The position numbers and the translations under genes are program-made. From Ralstonia wenshanensis (GTDB taxonomy: Bacteria > Pseudomonadota > Gammaproteobacteria > Burkholderiales > Burkholderiaceae): a stretch of DNA of 64,000 nucleotides. The stretch lies in assembly GCF_021173085.1 (NCBI RefSeq), contig NZ_CP076412.1:806001-870000 (forward strand), in the 5' to 3' direction. Position 1 is the first letter of the stretch; every line of letters begins with the position of its first letter. Below the pieces are notes generated by a model. The model saw only the letters and a list, made by a program, of their open reading frames with translations, was not told the DNA's origin and did no database searches. This document shows positions 48,729 to 58,128 of this stretch, piece by piece.

Positions 48729-49811
48729 GTGGCCCTGTCTTCCAACAAGCTGCCCCCGTGGACAATCGCTGCTCCGCTGCTGGCGTGGGCGGTGTTGGTT
48801 GGTGGCGCGTTCATGACGCCCCCAGGCTGGCTGATCGCGCTGATGGCACTTGCGCTGGCCGGCGCCGTCTTTGCCGCCGTCCACCATGCAGAAGTCGTCG
48901 CACACAAGGTTGGCGAGCCCTTCGGCACGCTCGTGCTGGCGATTGCCGTGACCGTGATCGAAGTCGCGCTGATCGTCTCGGTGATGCTCTCTTCCGGTCC
49001 AGAGAAAGCGGGATTGGCCCGCGACACCGTGTTTGCGGCGGTCATGCTCATCTGCAACGGAATCGTGGGCGCTTGCCTCTTCGTGGGGGGCCTGCGTCAC
49101 CGCGAGCAGGCGTTTCAGGCGCCAGGCGCCACCGCCGCGCTGGCCGTGCTGGCAGCGCTGGTCACGCTGACCATGGTGCTGCCCAACTACACCAGCTCCA
49201 CGCCGGGGCCTGTCATGACGTCATCGCAACTGGCCTTTGCCGGCGTGACATCGCTGGTGCTGTACGGCTGCTTCGTCATCGTGCAGACCATCCGCCACCG
49301 CGACTACTTCCTCGTCGACAGTGCCAACGAAGACGTGCATGCGCCGCCGCCGCCCGCGCGCGTGGCGGCGCTCAGCGGGGTCTTGCTGATGGTGTCGCTG
49401 GTGGCCGTCGTCGGGCTGGCAAAGGTGCTCTCTCCTTCGGTGGAAGCCGCCATCCTGAATGCCGGCGCGCCGCCCGCGACGGTCGGCATCGTCATCGCCG
49501 CGCTGGTGCTGTTGCCGGAATGCCTGGCCGCCCTGCGCGCCGCCAATGCAGACCGCATCCAGACGAGCCTGAACCTCGCGCTGGGCTCGGCACTGGCGAG
49601 CATCGGCCTGACCATCCCGACCGTGGCTGCCGTGTTCATCTGGATCGGCCGCCCGCTCGAACTGGGCCTGGGCCCGAAGGAAATGGTCCTGCTGTTCCTG
49701 ACGCTGATCGTGTCGACGCTCACGCTCGGCAAGGGCCGCACGACCATCCTGCAAGGGGTCGTGCACCTGGCGATCTTTGCGGCGTACCTGTTTCTTTCGA
49801 TCGTGCCCTGA
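48729..49811 (+). CDS. Calcium/proton antiporter (ChaA/CaCA family)
   Basis: 360 residues, about 11 hydrophobic segments. Two alpha-repeats: VTVIEVALIVSVMLSSGPEKAGLARDTVFAAVM and LVLLPECLAALRAANADRIQTSLNLALGSALASIGLTIP, each with the conserved Glu of CaCA antiporters (IEVAL; LPECL). GTG 48729 start with AAGGAG upstream. Exports Ca2+ or Na+/K+ in exchange for H+. Terminated by the hairpin at 49842. Confidence 0.92.
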   Translation: MALSSNKLPPWTIAAPLLAWAVLVGGAFMTPPGWLIALMALALAGAVFAAVHHAEVVAHKVGEPFGTLVLAIAVTVIEVALIVSVMLSSGPEKAGLARDTVFAAVMLICNGIVGACLFVGGLRHREQAFQAPGATAALAVLAALVTLTMVLPNYTSSTPGPVMTSSQLAFAGVTSLVLYGCFVIVQTIRHRDYFLVDSANEDVHAPPPPARVAALSGVLLMVSLVAVVGLAKVLSPSVEAAILNAGAPPATVGIVIAALVLLPECLAALRAANADRIQTSLNLALGSALASIGLTIPTVAAVFIWIGRPLELGLGPKEMVLLFLTLIVSTLTLGKGRTTILQGVVHLAIFAAYLFLSIVP

Positions 49812-49841
49812 GCGGCACGCACGGCAGCGGGTTGATATTGG

Positions 49842-49868
49842 GGGCGCCGCAAGGCGCCCTTCGTTTTT
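49842..49868. terminator. Intrinsic terminator between convergent genes
   Basis: GGGCGCC-GCAA-GGCGCCC followed by TTCGTTTTT on the + strand; terminates the antiporter gene. The GCAA tetraloop and T tract are canonical. Confidence 0.85.
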
Positions 49869-49886
49869 CTGGCGCCATGCCCGGCG

Positions 49887-51266
49887 TTATTGCACCGGCT
49901 CCATGCTTTGCAGCAACGTGGGAATCAGCTCCGACACCGTCGGGTGAATGTGCATGGCGCGGCTGATGGTCGAGTAAGGCGCCTTGGCATACATCACGTC
50001 GAGGATCGAATGCACGGCCTCGTCGCCGACCACACCGAGGATCGACGCGCCCAAGATTTCGTGCGTCTGCGCATCGACCACCACGCGCATGAACCCCTGG
50101 CTCTCGCCCTTCTCCACCGCGCGGCCGACGCGCGTCATCGGCCGGTTGCCGACCAGCAACTTGCGGCCGGATTGCTTCGCCTCCGTGAGCGACATGCCGA
50201 CGCGCGCAAGCGGCGGGTCGATGTACATGGCGTACGCCTGGATGCGGTCCGACACCGTGCGTGGGTCGTCGTCGAGCAGATTGGCCGCCACGATTTCGTA
50301 GTCGTTGTAAGCCGTGTGCGTGAACGCGCCCCGTCCGTTGCAATCGCCCATGGCCCAGATGCCGGGCACGTTGGTTCGCAACTGCTCGTCAACGCGGATA
50401 TTGCCGCGCTTGTCGATCTCCACGCCGGCCTTGTCGAGCCCCAGATCATCGGTATTGGGCACACGCCCGACCGCCATCAGCAGATGCGAACCCGATACCT
50501 CGCGCGCACCGCCGCTGCAGTCCAGGCCAACCACGACGTTGGCACCATCGCGACGCACGCGCAGGCAATCGGCGTTGACCTGCACGTCGATGCCCTCGGC
50601 CTCGAGAATCTCGCGCACCGCCTGCGATACGTCTTCGTCTTCGCGGGCGATCAGGCGCGGGCCCTTCTCGACAATCGTCACGCGCGATCCGAAGCGGCGA
50701 AACATCTGGCCGAACTCCAGCCCGACGTAACTTCCCCCAATCACGACAAGGTGCTCAGGCAGAAAATCCACGTCCATCATGGTGGAGTTGGTGAGAAACG
50801 GCACTTGATCGAGCCCGGGCATGGGCGGCACCAACGCCCGGCCGCCGACGTTGATGAAGATGCGCTCGGCTTCGAGCAGCTCGTCGCCAACGCGCACCGT
50901 GCGCGCGCTTTCGAAGCGGGCATGGCCCTGGAAGACGGTGCAATGCTCCAGGCCGCGCACCCATTGCTCCACGCCATGGCTGGAGCGGCCGGAAATTTCA
51001 TCCTTGCGGGCCTTGACGCGTTGCATGTCGACGGTGACACCGCCGTTGATCACCACGCCGTATTCAGCCGCACGCTGCGCCATGCGCGCCGCATAGGCGC
51101 TGGCCACCATGGCTTTCGTGGGGATGCAGCCGGTGTTGACGCACGTACCGCCAAAGCGGCCGCGCTCGACGATGGCGACCTTCATGCCGGCGCCGGACAG
51201 GCGCGCAGCCAGCGGCGGGCCCGCCTGGCCGGTGCCGATGATGATGGCGTCGAAGCGTTGCGTCAT
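49887..51266 (-). CDS. FAD-dependent pyridine nucleotide-disulfide oxidoreductase (MerA-like, no HMA)
   Basis: 459 residues. FAD-binding IIIGTGQAGPPLAARLSGAGM, redox-active disulfide GGTCVNTGCIPTKAM, NAD(P)H-binding VVIGGSYVGLEFGQMFRRFGS, second FAD motif GIWAMGDCNGRGAF, and dimerisation-domain His-Glu in MHIHPTVSELIP. It lacks the N-terminal heavy-metal domain and C-terminal Cys pair of true mercuric reductase and there are no mer genes nearby, so mercury reduction is unlikely; a thiol/oxidant-related reductase (RclA-like) is possible. Confidence 0.88.
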   Translation of the reverse strand: MTQRFDAIIIGTGQAGPPLAARLSGAGMKVAIVERGRFGGTCVNTGCIPTKAMVASAYAARMAQRAAEYGVVINGGVTVDMQRVKARKDEISGRSSHGVEQWVRGLEHCTVFQGHARFESARTVRVGDELLEAERIFINVGGRALVPPMPGLDQVPFLTNSTMMDVDFLPEHLVVIGGSYVGLEFGQMFRRFGSRVTIVEKGPRLIAREDEDVSQAVREILEAEGIDVQVNADCLRVRRDGANVVVGLDCSGGAREVSGSHLLMAVGRVPNTDDLGLDKAGVEIDKRGNIRVDEQLRTNVPGIWAMGDCNGRGAFTHTAYNDYEIVAANLLDDDPRTVSDRIQAYAMYIDPPLARVGMSLTEAKQSGRKLLVGNRPMTRVGRAVEKGESQGFMRVVVDAQTHEILGASILGVVGDEAVHSILDVMYAKAPYSTISRAMHIHPTVSELIPTLLQSMEPVQ

Positions 51267-51451
51267 GGCGCTCTCCTCCGTGTGGTTGCCGATCGCGGCC
51301 GTCTCGGTATGGTAGGCGGCGCACGTGGCAACGGCGAGTCGCGGCGACAGGTTTTGCCGGCGCCTGGCAACGCACGCGGACAGCGCGGTCGCCGGAAGGA
51401 AAGCAAGAAAGCGGCCGGTGCGCTCAGTGGCGAGCGCCCCGGCGCATCAGA

Positions 51452-51886
51452 TCAATGGTGGTGATGGTGCTTGCCGTGGCGACGGTAGCCGCGGCCGCGG
51501 TCGTCGCGGTCGGAATACGAATTGCGCTGCACGTTGCCGCCCAGTGCCGCACCGGCGCCGCCACCCAGGCCCGCTCCAACGATGCCGCCCGTGCGGCCCC
51601 CCATGGCATTGCCTGCAGCCGCACCCACGCCGCCGCCCACTGCGCCACCCACGATGGCGCCCTTGCGCTCGCGGCCGTTGGCCGTCAAAGCGCCGCCCGC
51701 GCCGCCGCCGATCGCCCCGCCGATGACCGAGCCGGTCTGCCCGCCGAGCGCGCCGCCCACGGCCGCGCCGCCAGCGCCACCCAGCGCGCCGCCCAGGGCA
51801 TTGCGCAGGTCATCCGCCGCTGCGGGCAAGGCCGTTAGGCCGGCGAGCGTTGCCACAATCAGGGCAGGTGCAATCTTCTTCAACAT
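51452..51886 (-). CDS. Glycine-zipper outer-membrane-associated protein
   Basis: 144 residues from ATG 51886 with AAGGAG upstream. Signal peptide (ALIVATLAGLTALPAAA), a long run of Gly-zipper repeats (GGALGGAGGAAVGGALGG, GGAVGGGVGAAAGNAMGG), and a basic His-rich tail ending in five His. Related proteins (YMGG-like/Rick_17kDa) insert in or under the outer membrane. The extreme Gly/Ala repeats could vary in length by slippage. Confidence 0.85.
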   Translation of the reverse strand: MLKKIAPALIVATLAGLTALPAAADDLRNALGGALGGAGGAAVGGALGGQTGSVIGGAIGGGAGGALTANGRERKGAIVGGAVGGGVGAAAGNAMGGRTGGIVGAGLGGGAGAALGGNVQRNSYSDRDDRGRGYRRHGKHHHHH

Positions 51887-52094
51887 GGTGTTCTCCTTAT
51901 GCGCAAATGCAGGATGCGGCACTCAAACCAGTACTGAGGGGGCCGATCCGGGCTCGATGTGTTCGGGGCGCAGAATACAAGTCACGCAACGGGGCGGGTT
52001 AAACACATTCGTCAATCTCGTAACAGAATGTTGCCAGTTCGAGGGCGCCCGTAAGCCGTTGATAAGACAGAGGAACGAGAACACAGGAGAACCC

Positions 52095-52604
52095 ATGCCC
52101 AGCTATATCGCCTTCCTGCGCGCCGTGAACGTAGGCGGCACCGGCAAACTACCCATGGCCGAACTGCGCGCGATGTGCGAATCGATCGGCCTGAGCGGCG
52201 TACGCACCTACATTGCGAGCGGCAACGTGGTCTTTCAGAGCCGGCTGGCAGAGGCGACCATCAAGGCGAAGCTGGAACGCTGCCTGGAGGATTACGCCGG
52301 CAAACCCGTGGGCGTGCTCGTGCGCACAGGTGCCGAGCTGGCAGCGGTGCTGGAAGGCAATCCGTTCAAGACGGCGGCACCCAACCGAACGGTCGCGATC
52401 TTCCTGGACATGCCGCCACCCGCCGATGCGCTCGCCGCTGCCACGGGCCACAGGGCGGAAGAGATGGCCCTGGGCACCCGCGAAATCTACGTGCACTACG
52501 GCGACGGCATGGCCGATTCCAAACTGAAGATCCCCGCCGCCAAGACGGGGACGGCGCGCAACATGAACACCATCGCCACGCTGGTCGACTGGGCGGCCGA
52601 ATAG
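52095..52604 (+). CDS. DUF1697 family protein
   Basis: 169 residues, cytoplasmic. Family start YIAFLRAVNVGGTGKLPMAEL, TYIASGNVVFQS, VLVRTGAELAAVLEGNPF, and C-terminal SKLKIPAAKTGTARNMNTI. ACAGGAGA precedes ATG 52095. Function of the family is unknown. Confidence 0.92.
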   Translation: MPSYIAFLRAVNVGGTGKLPMAELRAMCESIGLSGVRTYIASGNVVFQSRLAEATIKAKLERCLEDYAGKPVGVLVRTGAELAAVLEGNPFKTAAPNRTVAIFLDMPPPADALAAATGHRAEEMALGTREIYVHYGDGMADSKLKIPAAKTGTARNMNTIATLVDWAAE

Positions 52605-52620
52605 TGGCGCTAAGCGCAGG

Positions 52621-53481
52621 TCATTGCGCTGCCGCTTTGCGCTTGGTCATGTGGTGAAAGTACGCCAGCAGATCATTAAGCTGCGCATCGGACAGCGTCT
52701 TCTCGTCAATGGCGGACATGCGTGCGTTAGGCCACCAGCGCAGCGATTGCGGATCGCGGATCAGATGGCGCAGCTTCTCGTCGCCGAGGTATTCCACGGG
52801 GCTGTACGGCACGTTAAGGTCGGGGCCAAGGTTGGCGTCGCCGGCACGATTGAGCGTGTGGCACGAGAAGCAGACGCGCTGGAACGTGGCGAAACCGCGC
52901 ATGACGGCCCCATCTGCGGGCAGCCCCGCGGCGGGCCGGATGGCCGCGAAGCGCTCGCCCGGCAGCGCCGCCACATCGATGCGCACGATGCTGTAAGTCC
53001 ACAGGCTTTCGTTCACGACCGACGCCTTGGCCGCGGGCGCCGTCCAGATCAGCCGGAACGGGCCGATGTCCTGGCCCTTGAGTGTCGGCCATGGCGCGGC
53101 GGGGTCTTCGACGGCCAGCCAGGCGCGGGGCCCGTCGGCGCGATCGCCCAGCAGCAGGCGCATCGGCAGGTGCGAAACGTAGCCGTCGCTGGCAGCGGTA
53201 GTGGCGCTGGCATCCGGGCCGACCGTCTGCCCGCGGAACAGCGCCGTCACCGGGATCGCCTTGAAGGTCAGACGGGCCTTCAGGTTCTGGTCTTCCACGG
53301 TCACGCTGGTCAGGTGCGGATCGTGCAGCAATGCATCGCGCGACAGCGTGCGGTGCTCCGTGCCGATGTTGACGGTCAGCGTCGCCCCATCAGCAGGGGC
53401 ATCGGCTGCATGGGCGGTGCTGCTGAACGCCACGCATGCGCAGAGCGTCCATCCTGCGATCGTCGCAAGCCAGTTCTTCAT
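52621..53481 (-). CDS. Periplasmic c-type cytochrome with molybdopterin-oxidoreductase-like N domain
   Basis: 286 residues from ATG 53481 (GGAG upstream). Signal peptide, then a ~130-residue domain (LTVNIGTEHRTLSRDALL; TFKAIPVTALFRGQ; SDGYVSHLPMRLLLG) that resembles the small SuoX/YedY-type molybdopterin-binding fold but lacks its cofactor Cys, then a mono-heme cytochrome c domain: VCFSCHTLN heme motif and axial Met in NARMSAI. Possibly electron transfer to or from a periplasmic oxidoreductase; partner not in the window. Confidence 0.8.
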   Translation of the reverse strand: MKNWLATIAGWTLCACVAFSSTAHAADAPADGATLTVNIGTEHRTLSRDALLHDPHLTSVTVEDQNLKARLTFKAIPVTALFRGQTVGPDASATTAASDGYVSHLPMRLLLGDRADGPRAWLAVEDPAAPWPTLKGQDIGPFRLIWTAPAAKASVVNESLWTYSIVRIDVAALPGERFAAIRPAAGLPADGAVMRGFATFQRVCFSCHTLNRAGDANLGPDLNVPYSPVEYLGDEKLRHLIRDPQSLRWWPNARMSAIDEKTLSDAQLNDLLAYFHHMTKRKAAAQ

Positions 53482-53560
53482 GAGGTCTCCTGTGGGCAAA
53501 TCGGGCTGTTTCGTTGCGACGAGAGTGTAGGCAAGCGCACGAGGTTTGGCACGGTTTTCG

Positions 53561-53733
53561 TTACCGATCCATCTCCGCTTCCACGCGCCGCCTCACGGTC
53601 TGCAATGCGGCATCAAGCCGGTCCAATGCATCCAGATCCAGGCCCTGCCCGGTTGCAGGCAGCGGCGCCAGTTCTAGATACAGCATCTCGGCAACGACCT
53701 TGAAACCGGGATACGTCAGTGCGTCCAACCGCT
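53561..53733 (-). pseudogene. C-terminal remnant of an unidentified gene
   Basis: An open frame ending at TAA (complement of 53561-53563) reads LDALTYPGFKVVAEMLYLEL... through ...LQTVRRRVEAEMDR (about 55 residues) with a coding-like composition and an amphipathic helix at the end, but no start codon or homologous N terminus; similarity to a gene stops abruptly near 53733. It marks the left edge of the rearranged VgrG-Rhs island. Family not recognised. Confidence 0.4.
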
Positions 53734-54040
53734 ATGGCTTGGCTTCGTCTCCCTCATTGGGCGAGCCAGGCTTGTACGGCTTCGGCCGTGCCGATCGTTA
53801 TGTCTCGGTGTTCCAAACCTGCCTGTGCTCGCCCACCCCTCCCCAAGGGTTGGGCGCGGTTCCGTTCATCACATGAAGAGGAATGCCGTGACCCGCTCGA
53901 TCTCCCACGCCGCCAGCTCACACGCGGTGTTCAACCGCAACGCTGCCGGCAACGCATGCGCAACAAGCGCGGCCCATACGCCGGAACACCTCCAGCAACA
54001 ACGCTGACTTCATGGGCGACCCAGGCACATGAGGTCTGCT

Positions 54041-54066
54041 GGCACCGATGTTGCAGCATCGGTGCC
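54041..54066. other. Perfect 10-bp hairpin in the 53.7-54.3 kb gap
   Basis: GGCACCGATG-TTGCAG-CATCGGTGCC. The gap 53734-54311 holds no convincing gene besides this hairpin; it is the 5' flank of vgrG and probably rearranged. No T tract follows, so it may be an operator or structural element rather than a terminator. Confidence 0.4.
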
Positions 54067-54311
54067 GGGGCTTGCCTGGGCTCGCCCACCCTTTGCCCGC
54101 TGTGAAGCACGTCACGCATCCACGACTTCGGTCGTAATGCAGACAACGTCGATACTCGCCGCGGATTGAACGTTCGACCGCAAGGAGTCCGTCGACTCGC
54201 CATCAACATGTGAATTCTTGTTGGGTTGATAGAAGTCGGAGACCGCGCAAGCTAGCCTTGCCAGTTCTCCCGCGTTGGCTGCCGGTCGGCTCATTGCCAA
54301 GCGCGGATTCC

Positions 54312-55690
54312 ATGACTTCTGTTGGAACGCCGCCCATGGGCAACCGTCTTGCTTTGCTGAATACGCGCACAGTGTCCGTCACGGGCCACGGCCTGCCAGA
54401 AATTCTGGGCAAACCGGCGCTGCTGTTCTCCAAGCTCTCCGGCACCGAGCGGCTGTGCGAACTGTTCGAGTACGAAGTCGAACTCAAGACCCCCGACGAA
54501 CGCAACGTCCTCTACGGCCCGGGCGCCAACCTCGACACCAACGCCCTGCGCGGCCAGGAACTCACTGTCACCATCGCGTTGGACGGCACTGACGCCGGCA
54601 CCCGTCAAATCAGCGGGCTCGTCACCGACATCGTCGGTCCCACCCCGGTCAATGGTGGCCGCCAACTCAAATATCGTCTCACGCTGCGCCCCTGGCTTTG
54701 GCTTGCCACGCTCAACCGCGACACACGCATCTTTCAGCAGCAGACCGTGGTGGAGATTCTGGATGCGCTGCTGGGTGGCTACATCTTCCCCGTCGAACGC
54801 CGGCTCGACATCGCCCGCTACCCCAGGCGCGAATACCAGGTCCAATACAACGAAAGCGACTTCGAGTTCTTCCAGCGCCTGACGCAGGAATGGGGCATCG
54901 CCTGGCACATCGAACATTCGGGCGGCAAACATCGTTTGGTGCTCACCGACGGCAACGGCGCGTTTGGTCCATTCGCCAGCCCCGCCTACCAGACCATCCG
55001 CTGGCAGCCGTCTTCCGACCGCATCGACGAAGAACACCTGCACACCTTCGAGCTGCACGACAAAGTCGTCTCGGGCCAATGGGCGGCCACCGACTACGAC
55101 TTCGTCAAGCCGAGCGCCGACCTCACCGTCCGCGCCGCCGATCCGCTCGATACCGCCCACGCCAATGCCGAAGTGCGCGAATGGCCCGGTGACCACAGCC
55201 AGCCTACTACCGGAAACGACCCTTGGAAGGAAGGCGACCAGATCGCCCGCATGCGCATGGAGGCCCTGCGCCAGCACGGCCGCCGAGCCCGGGGTGCCGG
55301 CAACGTGCGTGCGATGGTCCCAGGCTGCACCTTCAACGCAATGCAAACAGTTCGTGCTGGGTGCGAGCGTCGTCTCCCTGGCAGGGTGAGCGCTTCGGCG
55401 CCATCCAGATTCCACGCATTGGGCAAGAAGTCATTGTCGACTTCCTCAATGGCGATCCGGATTGCCCGATTATTACCGGGCGCGTCCCTAATCGGGAGAA
55501 CATGCCCCAGTGGCCCATGCCAGGGCACCATGCGCTCTCTGGTTTCGTCAGCAAGGAATTGCACGGGGGTAGGACCAACACCTTTGTCCAGGACGACACC
55601 CAAGGCCAAATCCAGACGCAGCTGCAGAGCGACCACCAGAACTCCAGCCTGAGCCTGGGGTTCAGCGGCGCTGGCCAACGCGAGCACGGG
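54312..55690 (+). pseudogene. vgrG: vgrG (type VI secretion spike), internally deleted and frameshifted
   Basis: ATG 54312 opens a VgrG: SGTERLCELFEYEVELKT, VVEILDALLGGY, YPRREYQVQYNESDFEFFQRLTQEWGI, ending in-frame at VPGCTFN (55337). The next VgrG-like sequence resumes in another frame at 55346 with [20 protein letters not shown] and [20 protein letters not shown] (gp5 OB fold), so roughly 100 residues including the linker are missing and the frame is broken. Homology ends again after SSLSLG near 55665. Not functional as a spike as it stands; the residual proteins could not form the needle. Confidence 0.85.
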
Positions 55691-55809
55691 CCAGCTAGGC
55701 TCACTCGCCTTGCCGGCGTCAAGCGCACTGTCCTCCGCACCCGCCGGCCTGCGCATCGCGCGCATCGGCTGATGTCCACGCGCCTTCAGACCCCGCATTC
55801 ACGCCCTAC

Positions 55810-56208
55810 ATGACCGCATCTCAATATTCCCCGGTCGCCGTCGCGCCGCTGAACACCATCACCGTGCAAGATCTCGCAGTCAGCGCACATGGCTTCGATG
55901 CATGGCTGCAAGAACAAACCGGCGGCAAAGTCACATTGGAGCGCATCAAGAACGTCGCGGGCGGCTTGCCCGTGGTGGGCAACATCATTGCCCTGACCGA
56001 CGTGCTGGACGACATCGTCACCATGATGCGCTCGCCTAAAGCCCCCGACGTCCTGATGTGGGCGAGCCTCGGCATCAACCTGATTGGCGTTCTCCCACTG
56101 CCGACCGGTACCGCCGCCGCGCGCATGAGCCTGCGCCCCATGCTCGCCCTCGTGCGCGAGGAGATGATTCGTCAGGCCGAGCAACGGCTCAAGGCCAACC
56201 TGGGGGAC
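55810..56208 (+). pseudogene. Rhs protein N-terminal fragment
   Basis: ATG 55810 encodes the N terminus typical of Burkholderiales T6SS Rhs proteins (VAPLNTITVQDLAVSAHGFDAWL; two hydrophobic stretches; ARMSLRPMLALVREEM). Family similarity stops at KANLGD (about 56208); the next bases are the distal Rhs core in another frame (YSDERLSVKYQYDALGRR from 56211). The PAAR region, most of the YD-repeat shell and the start of the core, about a thousand residues in intact relatives, have been deleted. Confidence 0.8.
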
Positions 56209-56233
56209 CCGCTACAGCGACGAGCGCCTCAGC

Positions 56234-57268
56234 GTGAAATACCAATACGATGCCCTCGGCCGGCGCATCACCAAACACGCACAGGCGGTCTACTTCGAGC
56301 CCCTCGGCGCTGGCAGCGTCTACATTCATAACGAACGCGCACGGGTCAACAAGGAACTGGGGTGTGGCTTCACGCTCTACGGCTGGGACGGCGACACCCT
56401 GGCCTGGGAAGCCCGGCGCGACGCCGACATCATGCGCCAGGGCGCCTACCACCCGTCACCCGGCAGCACCCGCACCACGCACTATCTGTACGAACCCAAC
56501 AGCTTCGTCCCCATCGCCCAGGGCGTCACGCACGGGATGCTGCCCCTGCACAAGCAGCCTGCCTATGCCGACGCTGAATACGACATCGATGAGGATCCAC
56601 TGTGGCAGCACGAGATTCAGCCCACACCGTTTGATAGTTTGGCGTGGTACCAGTGCGATCACCTCGGCACGCCGCAGGAGCTTACTGACCAAACCGGTGA
56701 GATTGCGTGGAGTGCGCATTACAAGGCGTGGGGAGCGGCGCAAGAAGTCATTAGCGATGCAGCCAGGAAGGCTGGTATTCAGAACCCGCTGCGGTTCCAG
56801 GGGCAGTACTTTGATCATGAGACGGGGCTGCATTACAACCGGCATCGGTACTATGACCCGAGCAGTGGGCGGTTCATATCGAAGGATCCGATTGGGTTGG
56901 CGGGGGGACTGAACGTCTATCAGTACGCACCAAATACGGTGCAATGGGTTGATCCGCTGGGATTAAGCTGGAGCAGGCCGCCCAATCTAAGTCCCGAAGG
57001 GGCAGGAAGACGCGGTGCTTTCCGTCAAGCTAAAAGGGATAATGGCGTACCGGTATGCATGTGCCCGACACGAGTTGGTCCAAACCTAGACAAGAGGGGG
57101 CGCGTCCAGCAAGGCCGGACCTATGAGTTTGACCAACGAGATTCAAGCGGGAGGGTAAGCACTACGGTGTTACGCGATGATGCCGGCGGTCACGATTTCG
57201 GACTCAATAACTCTCAGAATCGAGGACCCCACTTCAACGACCAGAAGGAAGGTCACTATGACTACTGA
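56234..57268 (+). CDS. Rhs core C-terminal fragment with HNH/EndoVII-type (EHHH) nuclease toxin tip
   Basis: 344 residues from a nominal GTG 56234 (frame continues back to ~56211 into the deletion). Residues 1-~240 are the end of the Rhs core: QYDALGRRITKHAQAVYFEP, HYLYEPNSFVPIAQG, WYQCDHLGTPQELTD, and the autoproteolytic/delimiter motif DPIGLAGGLNVYQYAPNTV..WVDPLGL. The variable tip (~100 residues: NLSPEGAGRRGAFRQAKRDN) carries E in YEFDQ and His in GGHDFG, GPHFN and GHYDY, the pattern of Tox-HNH-EHHH nucleases. Followed by an overlapping immunity gene. Without the shell and PAAR it probably cannot be delivered by this locus. Confidence 0.75.
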   Translation: MKYQYDALGRRITKHAQAVYFEPLGAGSVYIHNERARVNKELGCGFTLYGWDGDTLAWEARRDADIMRQGAYHPSPGSTRTTHYLYEPNSFVPIAQGVTHGMLPLHKQPAYADAEYDIDEDPLWQHEIQPTPFDSLAWYQCDHLGTPQELTDQTGEIAWSAHYKAWGAAQEVISDAARKAGIQNPLRFQGQYFDHETGLHYNRHRYYDPSSGRFISKDPIGLAGGLNVYQYAPNTVQWVDPLGLSWSRPPNLSPEGAGRRGAFRQAKRDNGVPVCMCPTRVGPNLDKRGRVQQGRTYEFDQRDSSGRVSTTVLRDDAGGHDFGLNNSQNRGPHFNDQKEGHYDY

Positions 57269-57920
57269 GAATTATTTCGAGCTGACTTCGAACGTATTTA
57301 CAGCCAATTCGGTCTTCAACATTCCGCAGAAGACTCACGAGGGGCTTGGCCAGCTCTCGGCAGCACTAAGACTCTACCCAGGACTGCCTCTTGCTGATCG
57401 CCAAGAGAAGGCCCTGACAGAGCTGTATGCGAGGATAAACGCCTACTTCCCGAACCACTTGGTATGGCTTTTAGTCAGCAACGGTGGGAAAGTGCCGGAT
57501 ACCAAGATTGTGAGGCACTATGGATTATGGCGATCCTTGGAAAAGAATGGAGTCGAGTTGCCGGAAGGTGAACGAACCTCTGAGCATATTCTTGAAGATG
57601 GCGGGGATATTCAATTTTTTGGGGGTATCTGTTTGCGTCACCCCCGCTTTCAGGAAGTGGTAAGGCTAGTTGCGTTGCACTCCTCTGCTCATGTTGTTTT
57701 GTCGGACAACGAGCGCTCGGTGCAGGAGTTGCTGAGTAGTGGATGGTTTTACGACTCGCGTAAATTCCCTATCTCCATACTTCGCCAAGTTGAAAAAGCA
57801 TCAATGTTTTTTCTAGTTCCTCTAGGGGAATTCGATGACATGGAAGGTGGGGCAGTTGCTATAGCTAGGCCACTTCTAATTGCAAGTTGTTTCAGCATCG
57901 GACGTGAGCCAAAATTATAG
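57258..57920 (+). CDS. Candidate immunity protein for EHHH nuclease tip
   Basis: 220 residues from ATG 57258, which overlaps the toxin stop by 11 bp and has AGAAGGAAGG 5 nt upstream. Soluble, no signal, AT-richer than the window average. Sequence (IPQKTHEGLGQLSAALRLYP; HILEDGGDIQFFGGICLRHP) matches no immunity family that I can name. Assigned by position: directly behind the toxin tip on the same strand and translationally coupled. Confidence 0.7.
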   Translation: MTTENYFELTSNVFTANSVFNIPQKTHEGLGQLSAALRLYPGLPLADRQEKALTELYARINAYFPNHLVWLLVSNGGKVPDTKIVRHYGLWRSLEKNGVELPEGERTSEHILEDGGDIQFFGGICLRHPRFQEVVRLVALHSSAHVVLSDNERSVQELLSSGWFYDSRKFPISILRQVEKASMFFLVPLGEFDDMEGGAVAIARPLLIASCFSIGREPKL

Positions 57921-58128
57921 GATTAGTGATTTGATCGGGACGGCCAAGTGGCGGGTTAGTGGCTCCAGTTGACACGCTGTTCGGCCAACGTGTTCTGCCG
58001 GAATCGACGCATGCAGGTTATGGCTAACAGCATGACTACAAAGCCAGAGCTGGCCGCTCATCACAAGACGATGCCAGTCATCTACGCCGGCTGCGCGCGG
58101 ACGAAACACCTACTAAATCGACCACCAC

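Noticed and set aside
48629-49966. 445-codon + frame overlapping the Ca2+/H+ antiporter
   Set aside because: Arg/Ala-rich shadow in another frame; the antiporter frame has membrane segments and conserved Glu motifs.
49887-51266. True mercuric reductase
   Set aside because: No N-terminal HMA domain, no C-terminal vicinal Cys pair and no mer operon neighbours; kept as MerA-like flavoprotein.
49890-51464. 524-codon + frame antisense to the MerA-like gene
   Set aside because: His/Ala-rich shadow frame without motifs.
57921-58128. Possible insertion-sequence end between the first immunity gene and rhs copy B
   Set aside because: The segment looks foreign to both flanks, but I could not find terminal inverted repeats, a target duplication or a transposase fragment that I can name.
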